Below are positions 35,255 to 42,610 of a DNA stretch of 64,000 nucleotides, in pieces. The stretch spans positions 18,485 to 82,484 of the forward strand of contig JAAYDY010000056.1 in NCBI GenBank assembly GCA_012729015.1, written 5' to 3'. The stretch comes from Phycisphaerae bacterium (lineage in GTDB: Bacteria > Planctomycetota > Phycisphaerae > FEN-1346 > JAACEH01). A program made the position numbers and the translations under genes. Each line of letters begins with the position of its first letter. Position 1 is the stretch's first letter. Below the pieces are notes generated by a model. The model ran no database searches and was not told the origin of the DNA. It saw nothing but the letters and a program-made list of their open reading frames with translations.

Positions 35255-35560
35255 TCACGGCGATGCCTGGAATCCGTCGAGGTACTGACGCACCTGGGGC
35301 AGGATGAACACTTCGTCCAGTCGGGGCGCGCCGGCGGCGCCGCCCCCGGTCGCAGAGGCCGCACGATCCGCTTCCACCAGCGCGGCCGCCACGACCTCCG
35401 CCTGCTGGTCGGCCGGCAGCGACGTGTCCACCAGCAGCACCAGGCGGCCTTTCAGCCGGCACAATCCGCCCGCGGCGCCGTCCAGCGGCTCACGGCGAAT
35501 CGTCACCCCCAGCCCTTCGGCCACAGCGCACAGCTCATGGACCAGTTCCTTCTGGGTCAT
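35255..35560 (-). CDS. Small conserved-looking hypothetical protein
   Basis: I do not recognise it by name. The 101 residues form an alpha/beta pattern: an N-terminal helix, then beta strands with GGLCRLKGRLVLLVD, then helices, a Gly/Ala-rich loop and a final DEVFILPQVRQYL. It is soluble with no signal. A TACAAT box lies only 6 nt before the ATG, so the message may be leaderless. It is convergent with hldD. Confidence 0.7.
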   Translation of the reverse strand: MTQKELVHELCAVAEGLGVTIRREPLDGAAGGLCRLKGRLVLLVDTSLPADQQAEVVAAALVEADRAASATGGGAAGAPRLDEVFILPQVRQYLDGFQASP

Positions 35561-35650
35561 GGCGGCATTGTACCGCGCGCGGGCAACCGGCCATCCCGCT
35601 TTTCTCCGGGGTGTCGGTCCCTTGGGTGCACACTCTGACGCAGCCCACGC

Positions 35651-35669
35651 GTGGGTCCGGGGGACCCAC
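35651..35669. repeat. Family B palindrome, copy 4 (inverted)
   Basis: Reverse orientation, between the small hypothetical gene and pdxJ. Confidence 0.9.
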
Positions 35670-35729
35670 CCTACGTGGCGGCGGGCTCGTTGACCGACGT
35701 GCGCGCTGACGCACTGCGTCGGCCGGCCC

Positions 35730-36470
35730 TTACGGCAGGCACTTCAGGTACGCCTTGACGGTCTCGGGAAGGCCCATGCGCATCAGGGCATCCGACACCA
35801 GGGCATGGCCGATCGACACTTCCAGCACGCCCGGTACGGTGCGGAGGAAATGGGCCAGGTTGTCGAGGTTGAGATCGTGGCCGGCATTGACGCCGAGGCC
35901 AAGATCCCGGGCACATGCGGCTGCCGTGGCGTACTTGCCCGTTACGTCGTCGCGGTCGGCCGTCGGGTAGGCGCGGGCATAGTCTTCCGTGTACAGCTCG
36001 ACCCGGTCGGCCTCGGTCCGCGGCACAGCCTCGATCTGCGTCAGGTCGGGGTCCATGAACAGGCTGACGCGGACGCCAAGGCCCTTCAGTTCGTCGATGA
36101 TCGGCCGCAGGCGATCCATGTCGCGGCGGATGTTCCAGCCGTGGTCGCTGGTCAACTGGCCCGGATCGTCGGGAACGAGCGTGGCCTGGGCCGGACGCAC
36201 GTCGCGCACGAGGTTCATGAAGCCCGGGTACGACCCGTCCTTGCCGGCGAAGGGGTTGCCTTCGATGTTGAACTCCACGTGGAGCATCTCGGCCAGATCG
36301 TACACGTCGCGCGGGCGGATGTGCCGCTGATCGGGCCGCGGATGGACCGTGATGCCGTGGCAGCCGGCCTCGATGCAGAGCCGCGCGGCCTCGACGACGC
36401 TCGGAATCTCCCCGCCGCGCGAGTTGCGGACCAGGGCCACCTTGTTGACGTTCACGCTCAGTGCGGTCAT
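35730..36470 (-). CDS. pdxJ: Pyridoxine 5'-phosphate synthase
   Basis: PdxJ condenses 1-deoxyxylulose 5-phosphate with 3-amino-2-oxopropyl phosphate to make the vitamin B6 ring. The 246-residue TIM barrel begins LSVNVNKVALVRNSRGG. It has the conserved GITVHPRPDQRHIR, FNIEGNPF, ELYTEDYA and GLGVNAGHDLNLDNL segments, including the catalytic Glu and His. AAGGAG precedes the ATG. It stands alone. Confidence 0.95.
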   Translation of the reverse strand: MTALSVNVNKVALVRNSRGGEIPSVVEAARLCIEAGCHGITVHPRPDQRHIRPRDVYDLAEMLHVEFNIEGNPFAGKDGSYPGFMNLVRDVRPAQATLVPDDPGQLTSDHGWNIRRDMDRLRPIIDELKGLGVRVSLFMDPDLTQIEAVPRTEADRVELYTEDYARAYPTADRDDVTGKYATAAACARDLGLGVNAGHDLNLDNLAHFLRTVPGVLEVSIGHALVSDALMRMGLPETVKAYLKCLP

Positions 36471-36750
36471 GGCGAAAGCTCCTTGAGTGTATGCCGCTCG
36501 CGGCAGGCGCGGGGGCGGGCAACGGTCTCCACCGCCGGCGCGCCGACACGCTCTCGCGTCGCGGCACCCTCATCATGCCAGCAAGGGCCGCACCGTGCAA
36601 GCGGATTTGGCGGGAGGACGGGAGCGTGAGCATGCCCACAGACTCTGGCATGTGCGGCAGTCGTTCGCCAGAGCACGCGTGGCGGTCGTTCGTTGGAGTA
36701 GACGGTCCTGGGCCTCAGGCTGTCGAGGCCCACTCCTGGTGCGTCTGCAT

Positions 36751-36956
36751 CTGAGGCCCGAAGGGCCGACAGTCAATAGCCGGCGGCGTGAGCCGCCGGA
36801 ACGTGCCCCCGCGACGCGAAGCGAGCCCCAACGGGGGCGGCAGTGCCTCTGCCTCTGCTGCGCACTGCCGCCCCTGGCCGGGGCTGGTGCTGGCGGAGAA
36901 GGCTTCCGGCGGCTCACGCCGCCGGCTACTGACTACCGCCCTTTCAGGGCTTGGAA
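36751..36956 (+). repeat. Family E long nested palindrome, copy 1
   Basis: The outer arms are 36772-36801 and 36904-36933 (30 nt each, one mismatch). Each contains its own hairpin CCGGCGGCGTGAGCCGCCGG or its complement. The inner arms are GGGGCGGCAGTGC and GCACTGCCGCCCC. The ends are GGCCCGAAGGGCC on the left and CCGCCCTTTCAGGGC on the right. Confidence 0.92.
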
Positions 36957-36994
36957 GGGACGATCCTCCTCCCTCGCTCCGCTACGATGTGAGT

Positions 36995-37068
36995 ACCGGA
37001 GGCTCGGTCCGGCCAACGGCGGCCGGCCCAGCGCCTCCGGCTACACTCTTGCCGGCCCTGTCGGGCCT
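36995..37068 (+). repeat. 74-bp tail unit, copy 2
   Basis: One visible difference (AACGGC against AACGAC) from 29781-29854. Confidence 0.93.
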
Positions 37069-37146
37069 CGGCTGTCGTTCATCGCGCGGTTTCCGGCACG
37101 AGCAGACGCTGCTACCCTCGACAACGACCTTTCCGCCGTTGCCGTT

Positions 37147-40100
37147 CTACTGGTCATGGCTGCGAGCGGCCATGGCGCGGGGCTTCAGCGCGATGTTCCT
37201 GATCTCTCCGCTCGCCCAGGGCGTCCTCTCCAGAACATACTCCTTAACATCGGACGGCACGTACTCCTTGGGGTAGACGACCGCGAACCCCTTGGTCGGA
37301 TTGCTCGCAAGAACGCCTGAATGCAGGGTCACTTCGTCGGACGTGCCGTCTTTCAGGCAGGCAATCAGACGGAGGGCGTATTTGTCGCGGTCAAGATTGT
37401 GCATGATATCGAATCGCCAAGCCTTGCTGTTGGGATCAAGGACGGGGGGACTGCAAGTGACCATGGTTCCGCTGATCAACTCGTTCGTCTTCAAACCGTC
37501 AAACACGGCAACTCTCTGCCATGGACCCGCGGCTGCATCGATGCGGTAGCTCAGCGTCTCGGGCACCACCACAAAACGCAGGACGTCCGCCGTCACTCGT
37601 TTGCCCGTCTTCAGGTCGGTCATGTTTGCCCATCCATGGGCCACTGGTTTGGGATCGATCGTCGGCCTGACCTGGCGTGCGCCGGAAGTCTCGGTCACGA
37701 CAAGATATGCGTTAGCGGCTGGGGGTGTTGCGTCGCCGGGGTTGAGCATGTCCTCGATGTCCACCACGTCAAAGGGCTGCTGATCGATAGCGCTGCCGTC
37801 TGCCTTCCACCAGAGGGTCGGATTCTCGCGACGCGCGATGGCGACTATTCGAAAGGTGACTCCGTTTTCGAGCATTGCCGGCAACGTGGGATCGACGTCG
37901 TTCCCAGAAGCCGGCTGACTGGCCGGGCCTTTCTCAATCGTTTCGGCCGAGACGTACTTGCCCTCAGGCGTGAAGGTGAACCGCTGCTCGATAATCATCT
38001 GGTCCTTGTTCCAGATCGTAGCCAGATACTTGTAGCGGATGGAGAGATTGCCGCCGGGCGTCGTTTCCGGCTGGCCCCATTCCATCGTCTTGCGGGCCGT
38101 GATGTCGCGATAGTTCTCGCTGAAGAAGTTCTCCACCCAGGTCTTGAGCTTGCCCTGAACGGCCTCGTCAGCCGACACACCATCGGCCGCCACGTTGATC
38201 TCCCTGGCCTGTTTGACCAACTCTTCGGGCAGCGGGGTGGGCTTGCCGTCGGCCGAGCGAGTGGCGAAGAGAATCTGGTGCGGCCGGGCGGGCGTGCCGT
38301 CGGCGGACTTGAACTGCTGGTGCTGCGGGCTGTTGACGCCGACCCAGTACACCTTGCCCGGCTGAAGCTTGACCGGCATGGTGCAGGTGGTGCGGGCGGC
38401 GTCGAAGGAAATCTCGCCGGCTTGCCCTGAGCCTGTCGAAGGGCGCTCGGGGAACTGCGAGCCGGTCTTCTCGCTGAACGCCTCGTCCCCGGCCGTGAAC
38501 GACCAGCTCTTGTCCATCATCGGCCGATCAAACATGACGGTGATCTTGTCCAGCGACGGATCGACGTCGTTGGCGAAGGCCGTGGGCGTGGTGCGAACCA
38601 CGCGCGGTGCTTGCTGCATGGACGGCGCGGCGGCACTCGCGGGCGTTTTGTTTGGCCCCGGCAGGATACCCAAATGCCTGCCCATGTTGTAGCCTGCGAG
38701 GTTCCACACAGAGTCAGGCCGGGAACCTGCCGTGATGCGGCACAGAGCCTCCATGGCCGACACTTTCTCCAGATGTGCTGGGGCGTCCAGCCATGGCATG
38801 GCTTCTGCCTGGCCTTCTGGAACGACGCGAGCGGTGGTTATCGCTATCCCGATATTCGACCCGGACGGTTGTTGATCCACGACCTTCTGGACCGCCTGCA
38901 TTACAGTCAAGCCATCAGTCTTCAGGTCCACCGGGTACGCCAGCTTGGAGCCGGCTCTTGGCAGGATGACAAATGTCTCGCCGATCTGTCGCCAGATATA
39001 CGGTGTGCCATCAGTGATTTGCGCAAGGAGTCCGGCGAACGAATCTGCCTGGAAGTGTCCGCTGTACCACTCGCCGGCATCGAAGAGCATGGCTTTGGGC
39101 TTGCCTTCGTCCAGGAACTTCTGAGCAAGCGTCAGACGTTCCTGTTCTCTCGCTGAAAGTGTGCGGGATGCAGCGAGTGTCTCCAGTCGCGCAATAGCCT
39201 GTTCGACGGTAATGCCGTCCTTGGCCATGTCGAAATCAAGATCCTCCAGGCACAACCGGACCGGATACTTCTGACGCAAGAAAGCGCAGATGTTCTGCAT
39301 GGTTTCCGAGGTAACGTCGAGTGTGAAAGCATTGGCCGACTGATTGGCTGCATCGCTTTGGGACAGGCGGTTCCTGAACCGTCCTTCGCCCGCCCTGGAT
39401 GCCGCCCACAACGCGATGGGCGTCAGGATCGCGATAACGGCCAAGAGCAGCCACAGGGACATCCTTGATTTCCCCATGGTCTTGTTCCTTTCAGATAGCG
39501 TGAACGCTTCCACGACCTCCCGCCGACGCAGGACCACCAGCGCCCAGATGCCCATCACAACACCCAACAGCGGTATCGGTGCGGCTGCCAGTCTGAGCAG
39601 CATCGCAGGAGTCAGGTGTACCAGGTAATGGGCGTAACCCAGGTTCAGCATGATCAATATGAGCGGCATGATCGCTGCTATCACCGCGAGTCGGAGCCAC
39701 CGGAGTCGAAGCATTCCTATGGCACCCAGGATCACAATGCCAGAAACACAAGAGTTCCAGATCACGGGAATGACTTTGAGGCCCGGAAGCGTCAAATACT
39801 GGAGCGAGAGTACGCTGCCGACGATTGTTCCCCAAGCAGCGATGACCAGACCAAACGCGGGCAGAACCAGCATCAATGGAACCCTTGCAGCTTGCCGCGC
39901 AGCACCGAGGGCGGCTGAGGGTCGAAGTGGCTCGGATGCCTCAGCGGCTGGTTTCGCCGACAGATGAGGCTGCGTTCCAACAATCGTTTCCACCTGTGTC
40001 CTGACTTCGCTGACCTGCTGGTAGCGGCGGGCGGGTTCGCGCTCCAGGGCGCGGAGAACCACCTCGTCCAGCCGCACGTCAATGAGCACCTTGTGGCTGG

Positions 40101-41097
40101 GCGGTTCGAACTTGCCTTTGGGCAACTCGCCCGTGAGCATCTGGTAGAACACCACGCCCAGCGAGTAAATGTCGGCACGGTGGTCCACCTCGCGCGGCCG
40201 CGCGATCTGCTCGGGGGCCATGTACTGCGGCGTGCCGCAGACCTGCTCGCCGGCCTGCGTGACGACCGGCTCCGCCTCGCTGCGCCGCGTCGAGCCGGGA
40301 GCCCCCGCACTCCCGGCCTCCGCGCCAGTCGCGGTCGGCTCGGCCGCGCCGGCCGCCGTCAGCCCCACCAGCTTGGCCAGGCCGAAGTCGGCGATCTTCA
40401 CCTGCCCGGCCCGATTCAGCAGGATGTTCTCCGGCTTGATGTCGCGGTGGACGATGCCCCGGTCGTGGGCGTACTGGAGGGCGTCGCAGATTTGCGGCAC
40501 GATGGCCAAGGCTTCCTTCGGGCTGATGGTGCGACTTCGCTCGCCACCGGCCGTCCCCGCGTCCAGCAGTTGTCGCAACGACAAGCCGTCCACGTACTCC
40601 ATGATGAAGAAGTACAGTTGTGGCGCAGCCGCCCGCGGCTGTGCTTGATCGTCCACGCCCGAGGGCGTGCGTGCCACATCTGCCATGTCACGCGAACCGA
40701 AGCTGTGGATCGTGACGATGTTCGGATGGCCCAGCTTGGCCAAGGCCTGGGCTTCGCGGGCGAAACGCTGGGCGAAGGCCGGCTCGCGGCCGATCTCCGG
40801 CGGCAGGATCTTCAGCGCCACCAGGCGATCAAGCTGCTTCTCGCGGGCCTTGTACACCGCACCCATCCCGCCCCGGCCGATAAGTCCCAGGATGTCCAAT
40901 TCGGGGAAGATCGGCGCGAGCTGCTCGACCGTCGGCGGCGTCCATCGCCGCCGGGCGGCCTCGGCCTGGTCCTCGTCGGTGAAACCGGCCGTGTGGGTCT
41001 CCAGCCCGCGTTTGAGCAGGCACGCCGGGCAAAGGCCCCCGCGCACGCTGTCCGGCAGTGACGTGCCGCAGGTGGAGCACTTGTTCTGTTCCGTCAT
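37147..41097 (-). CDS. Giant zinc-ribbon Ser/Thr protein kinase with membrane and periplasmic parts
   Basis: The 1316-residue protein starts with a zinc ribbon (C7, C10, C23, C26). A kinase domain at about 65-375 has GRGGMG at 74-79, K96, HRDIKPEN at 217-224 and DFG at 237-239. Several membrane helices follow (about 408-525). A further helix at 546-566 leads to a long exported region with a secretin-short-domain-like part and an Ig-like part (about 890-990). The activation loop is unusually long (about 240-287, Ala/Gly-rich). Palindrome-derived inserts lie at about 136-158 and near residue 890. A ribosome site and ATG occur internally at residue 541. It lies downstream of an ECF sigma gene, its likely partner. 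Confidence 0.88.
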   Translation of the reverse strand: MTEQNKCSTCGTSLPDSVRGGLCPACLLKRGLETHTAGFTDEDQAEAARRRWTPPTVEQLAPIFPELDILGLIGRGGMGAVYKAREKQLDRLVALKILPPEIGREPAFAQRFAREAQALAKLGHPNIVTIHSFGSRDMADVARTPSGVDDQAQPRAAAPQLYFFIMEYVDGLSLRQLLDAGTAGGERSRTISPKEALAIVPQICDALQYAHDRGIVHRDIKPENILLNRAGQVKIADFGLAKLVGLTAAGAAEPTATGAEAGSAGAPGSTRRSEAEPVVTQAGEQVCGTPQYMAPEQIARPREVDHRADIYSLGVVFYQMLTGELPKGKFEPPSHKVLIDVRLDEVVLRALEREPARRYQQVSEVRTQVETIVGTQPHLSAKPAAEASEPLRPSAALGAARQAARVPLMLVLPAFGLVIAAWGTIVGSVLSLQYLTLPGLKVIPVIWNSCVSGIVILGAIGMLRLRWLRLAVIAAIMPLILIMLNLGYAHYLVHLTPAMLLRLAAAPIPLLGVVMGIWALVVLRRREVVEAFTLSERNKTMGKSRMSLWLLLAVIAILTPIALWAASRAGEGRFRNRLSQSDAANQSANAFTLDVTSETMQNICAFLRQKYPVRLCLEDLDFDMAKDGITVEQAIARLETLAASRTLSAREQERLTLAQKFLDEGKPKAMLFDAGEWYSGHFQADSFAGLLAQITDGTPYIWRQIGETFVILPRAGSKLAYPVDLKTDGLTVMQAVQKVVDQQPSGSNIGIAITTARVVPEGQAEAMPWLDAPAHLEKVSAMEALCRITAGSRPDSVWNLAGYNMGRHLGILPGPNKTPASAAAPSMQQAPRVVRTTPTAFANDVDPSLDKITVMFDRPMMDKSWSFTAGDEAFSEKTGSQFPERPSTGSGQAGEISFDAARTTCTMPVKLQPGKVYWVGVNSPQHQQFKSADGTPARPHQILFATRSADGKPTPLPEELVKQAREINVAADGVSADEAVQGKLKTWVENFFSENYRDITARKTMEWGQPETTPGGNLSIRYKYLATIWNKDQMIIEQRFTFTPEGKYVSAETIEKGPASQPASGNDVDPTLPAMLENGVTFRIVAIARRENPTLWWKADGSAIDQQPFDVVDIEDMLNPGDATPPAANAYLVVTETSGARQVRPTIDPKPVAHGWANMTDLKTGKRVTADVLRFVVVPETLSYRIDAAAGPWQRVAVFDGLKTNELISGTMVTCSPPVLDPNSKAWRFDIMHNLDRDKYALRLIACLKDGTSDEVTLHSGVLASNPTKGFAVVYPKEYVPSDVKEYVLERTPWASGEIRNIALKPRAMAARSHDQ
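38424..38444. repeat. Palindrome inserted in frame in the kinase gene (CPEPVEG-type)
   Basis: CCCTGAGCCTGTCGAAGGG with one more pair outside, read as RPSTGSGQA in the kinase frame. Related CCGAGCCTGTCGAGG stretches occur in family C. Confidence 0.8.
40620..40677. repeat. Three-armed palindrome inserted in frame in the kinase domain
   Basis: Outer arms GTGGC (40620-40624) and GCCAC (40673-40677) enclose two hairpins, 40623-40644 (GCGCAGCCGC/GCGGCTGTGC) and 40654-40669 (CACGCCC/GGGCGTG). It is read as residues of about 138-158 between two kinase strands. Confidence 0.75.
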
Positions 41098-41305
41098 GAC
41101 GCGACTCCAGTGGATGTGCGATGCCCAGTGAATTCGGGAGCGCAAGGCGAGCAGCAGACCGCAGATGTGCAGCACCGTCACGTTGATGGGGAGACCCACC
41201 GCACCAGCGGCCTCCCGTCCACCCTGAATCTGCTCTGCTGCCCGCCGGCTCCCGTGCCGCAAGGCGGCGCTTGCCACCTGTTACTACGGCAACGCCGCGC
41301 CGCCG

Positions 41306-42151
41306 TTACAGGCAACTCAGCAGATATCGCAACTCGTCGTCCACAAGTGACGGGTCCGCAACGATTTGCGCGATTTCCTCGCGTAGCAGATCGCGATACC
41401 GACGCCTGAGCCGATGGGCACGGACCCGCACCGCCGCCTCGGTCAGGCCCAGCGCCGCGGCCATCGCCGCATGGGATTGCCCCTCGGTCTGCCCGTCCAG
41501 GCAGTGCCGCAGCGCCGCGAACTCGGCGGCCTTGCCCTTGGCGGCGTACTGCCGCTCCAACCGCAGCACCACCTGGTTCAGCACCGCAATGGCCCAACTG
41601 CGCTCGAACACACGCTCCGGCGTCATCGTGTCGGCCAGCGCCCGGCTGTAGTGGGCCTCGGCCTCGGCGGTGTCCAGCGGGATCGCCCGCCGGCGGCCGC
41701 CGCGCTTGGCCGCGAGGGCTTTGTCCCGCTGGTCGGCCGCGTAGTGCTTCAGCCCCGCCAGCAGGAACGAGCGGAACCTGCCCCGCGAAGGATCGACGGT
41801 CGCCAGACCGGCGTTCTCCAGAAGGTGGGCGAAGAACCCCTGCGTCAGGTCTTCGGCCTGGTCCGGACGGTTGCCCTGGCGACGCAGGAAGGCGTAGAGC
41901 GGAAACCAGTACGCCCCGACCAACTCCTCCAGGGCCCGACGCGAGGCAGACGCAGCGCCGCCAGCCGGGCTGCGACCCGCGGCGTCGCGTCCGGCCGCGG
42001 TCAGCACGACGCTCCACCGCGTGGCGGCGAACCGCGCCTCGGATGCACGAGGACCGACGGCGGATCGCCCCGGACGGTCCGTCGCCTCGCCGTCGCCGCT
42101 TGGCCCTGTGCCGGAAGATGTCTGCCCGGACGATGCCATGGCAGAAATCAT
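41306..42151 (-). CDS. ECF-type RNA polymerase sigma factor
   Basis: The 281-residue sigma-70-family protein has FAATRWSVVLTAAGRD near residue 45, a hallmark of planctomycete/acidobacterial ECF factors linked to Ser/Thr kinases. Region 2 is EDLTQGFFAHLLEN. Region 4 is a helix-turn-helix ending AAVRVRAHRLRRRYRDLL. It lies 208 nt upstream of the giant kinase, so the kinase may control it by phosphorylation in place of an anti-sigma factor; no anti-sigma gene is seen. The start is uncertain between ATG 42151 and ATG 42139. The N-terminal 40 residues are Ser/Gly-rich. Confidence 0.87.
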   Translation of the reverse strand: MISAMASSGQTSSGTGPSGDGEATDRPGRSAVGPRASEARFAATRWSVVLTAAGRDAAGRSPAGGAASASRRALEELVGAYWFPLYAFLRRQGNRPDQAEDLTQGFFAHLLENAGLATVDPSRGRFRSFLLAGLKHYAADQRDKALAAKRGGRRRAIPLDTAEAEAHYSRALADTMTPERVFERSWAIAVLNQVVLRLERQYAAKGKAAEFAALRHCLDGQTEGQSHAAMAAALGLTEAAVRVRAHRLRRRYRDLLREEIAQIVADPSLVDDELRYLLSCL

Positions 42152-42324
42152 AGCCCCAGCCGCCCGCTCCTTCAAGCATCCTGGTGGGGCGCCCGGCCGT
42201 TGGGGTGTGCCCAAAGATTCTGGCATGTGCGGCAGTCGCTCGCCAGAGCATGCGTGGCGGTCGTTCGTTGGAGTGGCCAGCCCAGCGCCTCCGGCCTTCT
42301 GGGTTAGCTCCTGGCACGTCTGCA

Positions 42325-42530
42325 CCCGAGGCCCGAAGGGCCGACAGTCAATAGCCGGCGGCGTGAGCCGCCGGACCTTGCCCGGTGACGCGACGTGAGC
42401 CCCCAACGGGGGCGGCAGTTCGTTTGCCTGCGCCGCGCACTGCCGCCCCTGGCCGGGGCTGGTCTCCTTGGAAAAGCCGACTTCCGGCGGCTCACGCCGC
42501 CGGCTACTGACTTCCGCCCTTGCAGGGCTC
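42325..42530 (+). repeat. Family E long nested palindrome, copy 2
   Basis: Outer arms 42347-42375 and 42482-42511. The spacing and ends match copy 1, except that the right end reads CTTGCAGGGC. Confidence 0.92.
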
Positions 42531-42555
42531 ATACGTCCGCCTATCGCGCGGTCAG

Positions 42556-42583
42556 TTGAATGCGGCCGCGAGGACGCTATAAT
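42556..42583 (+). promoter_or_regulatory. Sigma-70-like promoter of the PocR-GAF-PP2C gene
   Basis: TTGAAT, 16 nt, perfect TATAAT; the transcript would have a leader of about 20 nt. Confidence 0.72.
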
Positions 42584-42610
42584 GGGGCCTTCTTTGAGGC
42601 TACACAGACG

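Larger units (their letters stand above)
36471..37146. other. Intergenic region filled by a full family E repeat
   Basis: No gene is seen. In order it has a family E head (36632-36750), the 206-bp palindrome unit (36751-36956), and the 74-bp tail unit (36995-37068). The pdxJ start lies on the left and the kinase stop on the right. Confidence 0.8.
42152..42610. other. Divergent intergenic region with family E copy 2 and the PocR promoter
   Basis: It separates the ECF sigma start from the PocR gene start. It holds a family E head (42208-42324), the 206-bp unit, and a consensus-like promoter only 26 bp after the repeat. Confidence 0.75.
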
